DNA of 7,330 bases from the NCBI GenBank assembly GCA_903904765.1, contig CAIVEA010000443.1:1-7330 (forward strand), read 5' to 3'. The position numbers were made by a program, and so were the translations under genes. The notes beneath the pieces were generated by a model. It saw only the letters and a program-made list of their open reading frames with translations. It was not told the DNA's origin and ran no database searches. Positions 1 through 4,885 of this stretch are shown here, in pieces; position 1 is the first letter of the stretch; each line of letters opens with the position of its first letter. The stretch comes from an uncultured Chloroflexota bacterium (GTDB lineage Bacteria; Chloroflexota; Anaerolineae; Aggregatilineales; Phototrophicaceae).

Positions 1-203
1 CCCCCCGTGAAGAATACAACTCGATTGAAACGATTGAAGCGGCGACGATCAATGCCGTTCTAGCGAAGAACATCCCGCGCAGCACCGACGAAGCCGCCAA
101 CTTCCCCGCCACGCTGATGGCCGCGCCGACGGCACAGCGCCCGCTGCTGATCGGCACAGCGACGGCGATCAACGCCCCGCGCCCGACGCGCAGCTCGCCG
201 TAA
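1..203 (+). CDS. C-terminal end of an unrecognised protein (partial, cut by left edge)
   Basis: An open frame read from base 3 runs without a stop for 66 codons to a TAA at 201-203; its start lies left of the window. The visible residues begin PREEYNSIETIEAATINAVL and end in a tail rich in Ala, Pro and Thr (TAINAPRPTRSSP). I recognise no domain, membrane segment or catalytic motif, so no function is proposed. Codon use (Glu GAA, Ala GCG/GCC, Thr ACG, Ile ATC) resembles the other genes here, and a terminator hairpin follows 73 bases downstream. Both support a genuine gene end on this strand. The alanine/proline-rich end looks like a flexible tail. An opposing frame covers the same bases but has no ribosome binding site and a composition typical of an antisense shadow. 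Confidence 0.6.
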   Translation, partial: PREEYNSIETIEAATINAVLAKNIPRSTDEAANFPATLMAAPTAQRPLLIGTATAINAPRPTRSSP

Positions 204-275
204 ACGAAATTCGCCCCCTACACCCTTCGCCATGAGCAGAGAATGGACAGGGATGAGGGTAAAATACATGGAATC

Positions 276-306
276 AAAAGCGGCATCCTTGAGGGATGCC
301 GCTTTT
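276..306. terminator. Bidirectional intrinsic terminator between convergent genes
   Basis: A perfect 13-base-pair stem (AAAAGCGGCATCC at 276-288 with GGATGCCGCTTTT at 294-306) encloses a five-base loop, TTGAG. The GC-rich core is flanked by A4 on one side and T4 on the other, so the transcript ends in a short U run in either direction. It lies between the end of the leftmost + gene (203) and the end of the pilin gene on the - strand (322), as expected for a terminator shared by convergent genes. Confidence 0.88.
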
Positions 307-321
307 GAAATCGGGCTGAAC

Positions 322-468
322 TTAGATGTTCTTGACCAGATTCGAGAAGATGTTGCCGATGGCCGGGCCGAGCAGAGCGAGGATCACGATCACCACGACG
401 GCGACCAGAACCAGAATCAGCGCGTATTCGACCAGACCCTGACCTTCTTCACGAGGCATGTACAGCAT
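322..468 (-). CDS. Flp/type IVb pilin, minimal prepilin
   Basis: A 48-residue prepilin of the Flp family (class IVb pilins exported by Tad-type systems). Residues 1-9 (MLYMPREEG) are a short charged leader ending in Gly. A prepilin-peptidase site follows: cleavage after G9 would give a mature 39-residue pilin starting QGLVEY, with Glu at +5 and Tyr at +6, the Flp hallmark. Residues 15-33 are an unbroken hydrophobic helix (LILVLVAVVVIVILALL region), followed by a short tail, GPAIGNIFSNLVKNI. The start at 468 is chosen because AGGAGA lies seven bases upstream. The frame extends further upstream to 579, but that extension covers the promoter and would break the prepilin leader. The family role is pilus subunit for adhesion or surface attachment. 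No Tad ATPase, secretin or prepilin peptidase gene is in view, so assembly must rely on genes elsewhere. Confidence 0.9.
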   Translation of the reverse strand: MLYMPREEGQGLVEYALILVLVAVVVIVILALLGPAIGNIFSNLVKNI

Positions 469-475
469 GATGAGA

Positions 476-481
476 TCTCCT
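476..481 (-). promoter_or_regulatory. Ribosome binding site of the pilin gene
   Basis: On the - strand AGGAGA sits seven bases upstream of the ATG whose first base is 468. It fixes the start of the pilin at MLYMPREEG. The in-frame ATG three codons later (459) would be 16 bases from this site, too far for efficient initiation. Confidence 0.8.
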
Positions 482-503
482 GATTGATAATCCGTTGATA
501 AGA

Positions 504-519
504 GGTGAATCATCTCACC
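504..519. repeat. Short inverted repeat in the pilin leader
   Basis: GGTGA (504-508) and TCACC (515-519) are separated by six bases. The repeat falls a few bases after the predicted transcription start of the pilin gene (about 522 on the - strand), so it could be a protein-binding operator or a small 5' hairpin in the mRNA. With five-base arms it could occur by chance. Confidence 0.3.
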
Positions 520-528
520 CTTACCTAA

Positions 529-558
529 ACTATAAATTGAAATTTGAGCATGAGTCAA
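529..558 (-). promoter_or_regulatory. Predicted sigma70-type promoter of the pilin gene
   Basis: Read on the - strand, TTGACT (553-558) is five of six to the -35 consensus. After an 18-base AT-rich spacer comes TATAGT (529-534), five of six to the -10 consensus. The predicted start of transcription is near 522, giving a leader of about 54 bases before the ATG at 468. The surrounding intergenic region (469-632) is clearly more AT-rich than the coding DNA around it. Confidence 0.6.
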
Positions 559-632
559 TAGTGTCTTTGAAATCCTCACGTCTTCTTTACAAATTTCGCT
601 TTAATGAGTAACGAATAAATCCACACACAGTC
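559..632. other. Intergenic stretch without a recognised terminator
   Basis: These bases lie between the end of the oxidoreductase gene (633, - strand) and the pilin promoter. They are AT-rich. I see no stable hairpin followed by a T run on the - strand, so nothing visible stops transcription from the oxidoreductase running into the pilin gene. Readthrough could add to the pilin's own promoter; a Rho-type stop would not be visible. Confidence 0.35.
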
Positions 633-2327
633 TTACACCGTCACACGCACCGCATGAATGCCCGTTGCGCCACTGGGGGCAACATCGGCCACGCGCTCGA
701 TTTGTGGCGTGCCGTCGCCTTCCACGCAGCGCACCTCCAGAAAATGATCGCCCGCCGCAAACGGCCAGTCATAACGCCAGATCACCCATGTGGTTTCAGA
801 AATCGGGCGGCGCAATTCCGCCTGCACCCACTCGCCGCCATCCACGCGCACCTCAACCTTCGAGATGCCGCGATCCCCCGCATGGGCGATTCCACCCACT
901 GGAATGCGCCGCTGGTCGCCTTCGCCTGTCACCGCATCTACAGCTACCGTGTCGATCACCGAGGTGGCACGCATCAGCGCCGCTTCGTCCCAACCACGCC
1001 GCACCCAGTAGCCCTCATCCCACGCCGCCACAACCTCGATGGTCGAAATCCATTTGGGTTGCTTCATGCCATAGTGGTTGGGAATGTAAATCCGCAGCGG
1101 GAAACCGTGCTTCGTTTCCAGCGGCAGGCCGTCCCAAGCATAAGCCAGCATCACGCGCTCATCCTTACGAATCAGGTCAAGCGAGACATATTCATCGAAG
1201 CCATCTACGCCGCTGATCTTCAGATAAGCCGCCTCCGGTTTCAGCGGCACGTCCTTCAGCAGAGTTTGCAGGCTCACGCCTGTCCAACGCTGGGTGCTGG
1301 TCAAATCGCCGCCCACGCTATTCGAGATGCAGGCCAGAGTCACGAACTGGTCGAGCGCCGAATAAGCGCGAATCTGGTCGAGCGTCATCTCCAAAGGTGC
1401 ATCCACCAGCCCCTGCCACTGAAGCCGCCAGTCGGATTCCCGCACGGTGGGCGGAAGCAGATTGATGTCAATCCGGTAGTGGTCGGCTACGGGCGTAAAT
1501 TCGGGGCGTGTGCCGGGGGCGGGCAGCAGCGGATCATCGGCATTGGGCAGCACGTTCGTTTCCGACCACGCTTGCAGCGGCGATTGGGCAGTCGGCGTTG
1601 CGGCGCTGTTGCTATCGCTACCGCTGGCGACAGAAGCGACGACGGTGGTTGCCGATTTGCCAGAGGCGATCAGTGCGCCAATCCCCGCGCCAGCGACGGT
1701 GACAACCGCTGTCGCCCCGCCCAACGTGATCAGAAAGCGGCGGCGATCCATCACCAGCACATGATCTTCCGGGATGGCGGGCGCAGCGGGCAAAGCAGTT
1801 GCATCCCCCACTGGCGAGACCAACCGCGCGTATGCCCATGCAAGGCCGATGCCCCACGCGCCAAAGGTGAGCAGAATCCAGAAGCTGCTGACCAGCGGGC
1901 TGGTGGTCGCCACCAGATTGACCGCCGCGCTGATGAACATGACGGGCGCGCCCACCACGAGGCCACAGATCAGGCCGAGCAAGCGCCAGCGTTCAGGCCG
2001 CGCCATCTGGAACACGTTGAAGGCAATCGCTCCAGCCACCGCACCCGTCACCAGCAGGCCGATTACCGCCAGAAGTTGCTCGGCAGTTTTGGCGGCACTG
2101 GACGTTTCACCAAGCTGGAAAGTGGTGATGAGGGACACAATGGTGCGGATGCCAAACCGGATGATGTCGCCGGGCAGCACGCGGCTGACCCAGTCGAACA
2201 TATCGAAGGCGGCGAATGGTGTGCCGATGAGCTGCGCGGCTAAATAGTGAACGGCAGTCAGTGCCAGTGCCAGCAGCGCCCCCACCAGCGCACCCCATCG
2301 CAAACCCGGTTGCAGTTGTGTCCTCAT
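633..2327 (-). CDS. Membrane-anchored, Tat-dependent molybdopterin oxidoreductase (sulfite oxidase fold)
   Basis: A 564-residue protein from the chosen start. Residues 1-170 hold four or five hydrophobic helices (about 11-34, possibly 54-70, 84-106, 114-140 and 146-170). At 195-199, RRRFL matches the twin-arginine core RRxFL and is followed by a hydrophobic stretch (200-221), an internal Tat signal. A Ser/Ala/Thr-rich linker (222-250) leads to the catalytic domain (about 280-450). There, Cys333 in LACISNSVGGDL is the expected molybdenum ligand, and GFPLRIYIPNHYGMKQPKW is a typical cofactor-domain stretch. Residues 475-564 form the Ig-like Mo-co dimerisation domain (VEVRVDGGEW). The family catalyses two-electron oxidoreduction (sulfite oxidase or sulfoxide reductase type); the substrate cannot be told. 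There is no cytochrome domain. The frame is open to an ATG at 2378, but that codon has no ribosome binding site, whereas AGGA precedes the ATG at 2327. Confidence 0.88.
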   Translation of the reverse strand: MRTQLQPGLRWGALVGALLALALTAVHYLAAQLIGTPFAAFDMFDWVSRVLPGDIIRFGIRTIVSLITTFQLGETSSAAKTAEQLLAVIGLLVTGAVAGAIAFNVFQMARPERWRLLGLICGLVVGAPVMFISAAVNLVATTSPLVSSFWILLTFGAWGIGLAWAYARLVSPVGDATALPAAPAIPEDHVLVMDRRRFLITLGGATAVVTVAGAGIGALIASGKSATTVVASVASGSDSNSAATPTAQSPLQAWSETNVLPNADDPLLPAPGTRPEFTPVADHYRIDINLLPPTVRESDWRLQWQGLVDAPLEMTLDQIRAYSALDQFVTLACISNSVGGDLTSTQRWTGVSLQTLLKDVPLKPEAAYLKISGVDGFDEYVSLDLIRKDERVMLAYAWDGLPLETKHGFPLRIYIPNHYGMKQPKWISTIEVVAAWDEGYWVRRGWDEAALMRATSVIDTVAVDAVTGEGDQRRIPVGGIAHAGDRGISKVEVRVDGGEWVQAELRRPISETTWVIWRYDWPFAAGDHFLEVRCVEGDGTPQIERVADVAPSGATGIHAVRVTV

Positions 2328-2335
2328 CGCGGTTT

Positions 2336-2339
2336 TCCT
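2336..2339 (-). promoter_or_regulatory. Ribosome binding site deciding the oxidoreductase start
   Basis: AGGA on the - strand lies eight bases upstream of the ATG at 2327. The alternative ATG 17 codons upstream (2378) has no purine-rich site at a suitable distance and overlaps a TACAAT sequence that looks like a -10 element. The shorter 564-residue product also begins closer to the first membrane helix. Confidence 0.55.
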
Positions 2340-2349
2340 ATGGCTATCC

Positions 2350-2424
2350 AGCGTTCGCTTCCGTTTGAATAGGAACATTGTAGGTCAATCCGGGTGGAAT
2401 TTGGATTTTTTCTAGGCGAACGCT
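2350..2424. repeat. Inverted pair of a 9-base motif in the divergent promoter region
   Basis: AGCGTTCGC (2350-2358) and GCGAACGCT (2416-2424) are perfect reverse complements separated by 57 bases. Each copy is itself nearly palindromic, with AGCG/GGCG and CGCT arms around two bases. The right copy lies in the spacer just before the TACAAT of the + strand promoter. The left copy lies in the predicted leader of the - strand gene. The placement would suit paired operator half-sites for one regulator controlling both genes. Confidence 0.4.
2377..2405 (-). promoter_or_regulatory. Possible promoter of the oxidoreductase gene
   Basis: On the - strand TACAAT (2377-2382) is a good -10 element. The -35 position 17 bases upstream reads TCCAAA (2400-2405), a weak match. 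Transcription would start near 2370, which puts the start codon at 2327 in a leader of about 43 bases and makes the ATG at 2378 untranslatable. The -35 region overlaps that of the oppositely directed promoter at 2401-2430. Confidence 0.3.
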
Positions 2425-2430
2425 TACAAT
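2401..2430 (+). promoter_or_regulatory. Predicted promoter of the dipeptidase operon
   Basis: TTGGAT (2401-2406, weak -35) is followed after 18 bases by TACAAT (2425-2430, five of six to the -10 consensus). Transcription would start near 2437, about 50 bases before the ATG at 2488. The -35 box shares bases with the predicted - strand promoter, so the two genes are likely expressed from overlapping back-to-back promoters. Confidence 0.4.
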
Positions 2431-2474
2431 TGTGGCTCGGAGTTGGCGCGGCGATATTCATTCGCGCCCTGCAC

Positions 2475-2481
2475 AAAGGTG
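2475..2481 (+). promoter_or_regulatory. Ribosome binding site deciding the dipeptidase start
   Basis: AAAGGTG lies six bases before the ATG at 2488. The frame can be extended to a TTG at 2443, but that codon has no ribosome binding site. The added 15 residues would also precede the zinc motif, which normally sits at the very N terminus in this family. Confidence 0.75.
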
Positions 2482-2487
2482 CTTACG

Positions 2488-3567
2488 ATGATCGTTGTAG
2501 ATGCACATCAAGATATTGCGTATAACGTGCTGTGCTACGGGCGCGATTACCGCCGCAGCGCACTGGAAACCCGTACTCTCGAAACTGATCCCGCGTTGAT
2601 CGCCCGCCGGGGCAGCGCCACACTCGGTCTGCCAGATGCGCTGCTGGGGCGGGTGGCGATCACATTTGCCACTCTGTTCGTCGCGCCGGATGATGGCGAC
2701 CCCACCGCACCATGGGCGAACTTCAGCTATCGCACCCCGCAGCAGGCGTATAAGCTGGCGCTCGACCAGTCGGATTATTATCACCGACTGGCGGACGAGA
2801 CCCCCAAAGTGCGCCTGATTAAGACTGCCGCCGATCTGGATGCGGTGCTGGCGACGTGGGAAGAAGGCAAACCGATGTCCGAACGGCAGCAGGGCATGGT
2901 GCTGCTGATGGAAAATGCCGACCCGATTCTCGAACCGAAGCAGTTTGAGGAATGGTACGAACGCGGTGTGCGACTGGTCGGGCCGGCGTGGGAAGCCACG
3001 CGCTACGCGGGTGGGACAGGCCATCCGGGGCCGTTGACCAAGCTCGGCTACGAACTACTGGACGTGATGGCGAGTTTCAACGCGGTTCTCGATCTGTCTC
3101 ATCTGGCGGAAGAAGCCTGTATGCAGGCACTCGATCACTACGAGGGCATCATCATCGCCAGCCACAGCAACCCGCGCCGTTTCCGCAATACCGATCGCCA
3201 CCTGACGGATGAGGCCATCAAGCGCCTCGCCGAACGCGAAGGCGTGATGGGCATCGTCCTCTACAACCGCTTCTTGAGCGACGACTGGACAACCGGCGAT
3301 CCCAAGAGCAAAGTGCCGCTGGATGTGGCCTTGAGTGCAATTGACTATGTGTGCCAGATGACAGGCAGCGCCGCCCATGTGGGCATTGGCACCGATTTCG
3401 ATGGCGGCTTCGGCAAAGAGAGCATCCCGGACGGGCTGGATACGATCACGGATTTGCTGCTCATCGGGGACGGATTGCGCGGCAAAGGCTATTCAGAGGC
3501 GGATATTGAGGCCATCCTCAGCGGAAACTGGCTGCGGAAGCTGCGTCAAGCTCTGCCCGCCCGTTAA
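2488..3567 (+). CDS. Membrane dipeptidase-like zinc hydrolase (peptidase family M19)
   Basis: A 359-residue TIM-barrel metallohydrolase of the renal dipeptidase (M19) family, which hydrolyses dipeptides through a binuclear zinc centre. The zinc ligands can be placed by motif: H7 and D9 (DAHQD), bridging E142 (MENAD), H205 (DLSHL) and H226 (ASHSN). R230 and D303 (HVGIGTDFDGG) fit the substrate-binding Arg and Asp. GVRLVGPAWEATRYAGG (160-176) and the C-terminal GNWLRKL also match family patterns, and length is close to the usual 320-400. No signal peptide or membrane segment is visible despite the family name, so a cytoplasmic enzyme is likely, possibly recycling peptides or D,L-dipeptides. It is the first gene of a probable operon with the four-helix protein 11 bases downstream. 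The exact substrate is unknown. Confidence 0.93.
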   Translation: MIVVDAHQDIAYNVLCYGRDYRRSALETRTLETDPALIARRGSATLGLPDALLGRVAITFATLFVAPDDGDPTAPWANFSYRTPQQAYKLALDQSDYYHRLADETPKVRLIKTAADLDAVLATWEEGKPMSERQQGMVLLMENADPILEPKQFEEWYERGVRLVGPAWEATRYAGGTGHPGPLTKLGYELLDVMASFNAVLDLSHLAEEACMQALDHYEGIIIASHSNPRRFRNTDRHLTDEAIKRLAEREGVMGIVLYNRFLSDDWTTGDPKSKVPLDVALSAIDYVCQMTGSAAHVGIGTDFDGGFGKESIPDGLDTITDLLLIGDGLRGKGYSEADIEAILSGNWLRKLRQALPAR

Positions 3568-3578
3568 GGCTGCCCGGA

Positions 3579-4001
3579 ATGATGCGTATTTCGCAATTTG
3601 GCATTGCCATCGGCATCCTCGGCGTTGTGCTGACGTTCATGGGGCTGTTCCCCGGCGTAACGGGCGTTGAGCCGTCCAGCGGGATTGGCATCGTCCAAAT
3701 TTTCACGATTCTGACGGGATTCACGCTGCTCATCATGGGCGCATTGTTCTACGTCAAGTTCAGCTTTTACAACAACAGCACTGCCAATCTGTTACAGCAG
3801 ATTGGCGTGCGCTTGGCGCTTACCGGACTGCTATTCGCTTCGATGGCTGGCATCGCCGATGTTCTCGGTTTCGGGTCTCATCCGCGCACTGCCACCTCGG
3901 ATGTGCTGTTCGGCGTGCTGCAAGCCATCGGCATCATCGGCAGTTTCGTCATGGCCTGCATCGGCGTGCTGCTTTACGCGGTGGCTGGCGATCCTGATTA
4001 A
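3579..4001 (+). CDS. Small four-helix integral membrane protein of unknown function
   Basis: A 140-residue protein made almost entirely of four hydrophobic helices at about 7-27, 37-59, 75-96 and 109-136, joined by short loops. The only long polar parts are YVKFSFYNNSTANLLQQ (58-74, charge-poor) and the GSHPRTATSD loop (99-108). I recognise no family and no conserved charged or metal-binding residues inside the helices. AAGG, overlapping the preceding stop codon (3566-3569), lies nine bases before the first of two adjacent ATGs, so the start at 3579 is preferred. Only 11 bases separate it from the dipeptidase gene, which implies co-transcription and perhaps translational coupling. A membrane partner or a simple neighbour of the dipeptidase are both possible. 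No terminator follows within 4002-4050. Confidence 0.8.
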   Translation: MMRISQFGIAIGILGVVLTFMGLFPGVTGVEPSSGIGIVQIFTILTGFTLLIMGALFYVKFSFYNNSTANLLQQIGVRLALTGLLFASMAGIADVLGFGSHPRTATSDVLFGVLQAIGIIGSFVMACIGVLLYAVAGDPD

Positions 4002-4029
4002 GATATTGCGTGAATCATCCGCATTGAAT

Positions 4030-4058
4030 TTGATAGTGCCTTAGAGTGTGCTTAACAA
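4030..4058 (+). promoter_or_regulatory. Predicted promoter of the DUF4397 gene
   Basis: TTGATA (4030-4035) matches five of six bases of the -35 consensus. After 17 bases comes TAACAA (4053-4058), a poor -10 element. Transcription would start near 4065, giving a leader of about 48 bases. The intergenic stretch (4002-4112) is visibly AT-richer than its flanks. The weak -10 suggests either help from an activator or a mis-chosen box. Confidence 0.38.
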
Positions 4059-4068
4059 ACCCCTGTTA
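4053..4068. repeat. Inverted repeat overlapping the predicted -10 and start of transcription
   Basis: TAACA (4053-4057) and TGTTA (4064-4068) are separated by AACCCC. The 16-base element covers the proposed -10 box and transcription start of the DUF4397 gene, a classic repressor position. Arms of five bases are short, so chance is not excluded. Confidence 0.35.
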
Positions 4069-4112
4069 GTCTCCCCCCACAGTCTCTACTATTTCACAAG
4101 GGGTATTCTGAC

Positions 4113-4799
4113 ATGCACAAGGTTGCGATTTTCGCTGTTGTGTTGATGCTGATGGTAGCGGTTATTCCTGCATTTGGGTATGAAGATACGAATATGGGGC
4201 ATATCCGCATTGTGCATCTCTCGTCAGATGTGCCCGCTGTGGATGTCTATGTGAATGGTCAAAAAAGCGATGTGAGTGGACTGTCGTTCGCGCATGCTTC
4301 GGCTTGGGCTGAACAGGGCGCTGGTTCGGTTCAGATTGCCCTCGTCCCGGCTGGTGAAACCAAGCCCGTTATCACCCCGGCTCAGTTCACACTAGATGTG
4401 AGTGATTGGCTGACGGTGGCTATAGTGGGTACGGTAGCCAACGGCACGCTGAAGGCGACGGCGATTGTTGAAGATTATCAGCCAATTGCTGAAGGCAATA
4501 GCCGGATTACCATCTTTCACGGCAGCGAAGATGCGCCCACTGTAGATGTTCTAGTGGATGGCGCAACGATCATTCGTGAACTGGCTTTCCCCGGCGTTCG
4601 CGGAGACAATGATGGCGTTAGCACCCTCGACATAACTTCAGGTGCACATCATGTAAAGGTCGTTCCGTTTGGTCGTTCTCAGCCCGTTGTCTTGGATCAG
4701 CCCCGTGCCATTTTCGTGGCGAACGCGAATTATCTGGTAGCCGTAGCTGGCACGACTACCGAACCGCGTCTGGTGATTGTGGCGACCAACCCGAAATAA
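4113..4799 (+). CDS. Secreted protein with two tandem DUF4397 domains
   Basis: A 228-residue protein with a signal peptide: short charged start (MHK), hydrophobic core 4-20, likely cleavage around AFG/Y at 22-23. The mature part holds two copies of a beta-rich domain. Copy 1 (about 30-125) opens with IRIVHLSSDVPAVDVYVNG. Copy 2 (about 130-225) opens with SRITIFHGSEDAPTVDVLVDG. These are the hallmark opening strands of DUF4397, an extracellular Ig-like domain common in Chloroflexota, Bacteroidota and Deinococcus; its function is unknown. There is no cysteine, no transmembrane anchor and no cell-wall sorting motif after the signal, so the protein is probably released or held by non-covalent contact. 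AAGGGG lies nine bases upstream of the ATG. Codon choice looks more A/T-ending (GTT, ATT, GAT) than in the neighbouring dipeptidase gene. It is a single gene with its own terminator. Confidence 0.9.
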   Translation: MHKVAIFAVVLMLMVAVIPAFGYEDTNMGHIRIVHLSSDVPAVDVYVNGQKSDVSGLSFAHASAWAEQGAGSVQIALVPAGETKPVITPAQFTLDVSDWLTVAIVGTVANGTLKATAIVEDYQPIAEGNSRITIFHGSEDAPTVDVLVDGATIIRELAFPGVRGDNDGVSTLDITSGAHHVKVVPFGRSQPVVLDQPRAIFVANANYLVAVAGTTTEPRLVIVATNPK

Positions 4800-4830
4800 T
4801 CCCGCTTCCGCGAGCATAGAACCTCGGTAC

Positions 4831-4866
4831 ATACCGGAATCTGCTAGCAGACTCCGGTATTTTTAT
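4831..4866 (+). terminator. Intrinsic terminator after the DUF4397 gene
   Basis: ATACCGGA (4831-4838) pairs with TCCGGTAT (4853-4860). Inside, after one mismatch, TCTG pairs with CAGA around a CTAG loop. The stem is followed directly by TTTTATT. It starts 31 bases after the stop codon. On the opposite strand the stem is not followed by a T run, so it acts mainly for the + gene, although it lies between convergent genes. Confidence 0.88.
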
Positions 4867-4885
4867 TAAGTGGTTTGACATGCAA

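Noticed and set aside
60..269. A 69-codon - strand frame over the leftmost gene
   Set aside because: It is Arg-rich shadow composition, and the + reading has balanced codon use and ends before the shared terminator.
232..483. An 83-codon + strand frame across the terminator and pilin gene
   Set aside because: It reads through the terminator hairpin and is antisense to a textbook Flp pilin; its Asp/His/Gln-rich sequence is a shadow of the hydrophobic helix.
654..2243. A 529-codon + strand open frame opposite the oxidoreductase gene
   Set aside because: Its composition (very high His, Arg, Gln and Pro, no domain) is that of an antisense shadow. The opposite strand has clear catalytic motifs, a Tat motif and membrane helices.
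2328..2378. The 17-codon N-terminal extension of the oxidoreductase
   Set aside because: There is no ribosome binding site before 2378, and a -10-like TACAAT overlaps that codon. It remains possible but is less likely than the start at 2327.
2458..3024. A 188-codon - strand frame inside the dipeptidase gene
   Set aside because: It is antisense to well-supported zinc-binding motifs, has no ribosome binding site that I can see and no recognisable domain.
4087..4092. TACTAT as the -10 box of the DUF4397 gene
   Set aside because: It would start the transcript about 14 bases before the ATG, on top of the ribosome binding site, and has no -35 match at 16-18 bases upstream.
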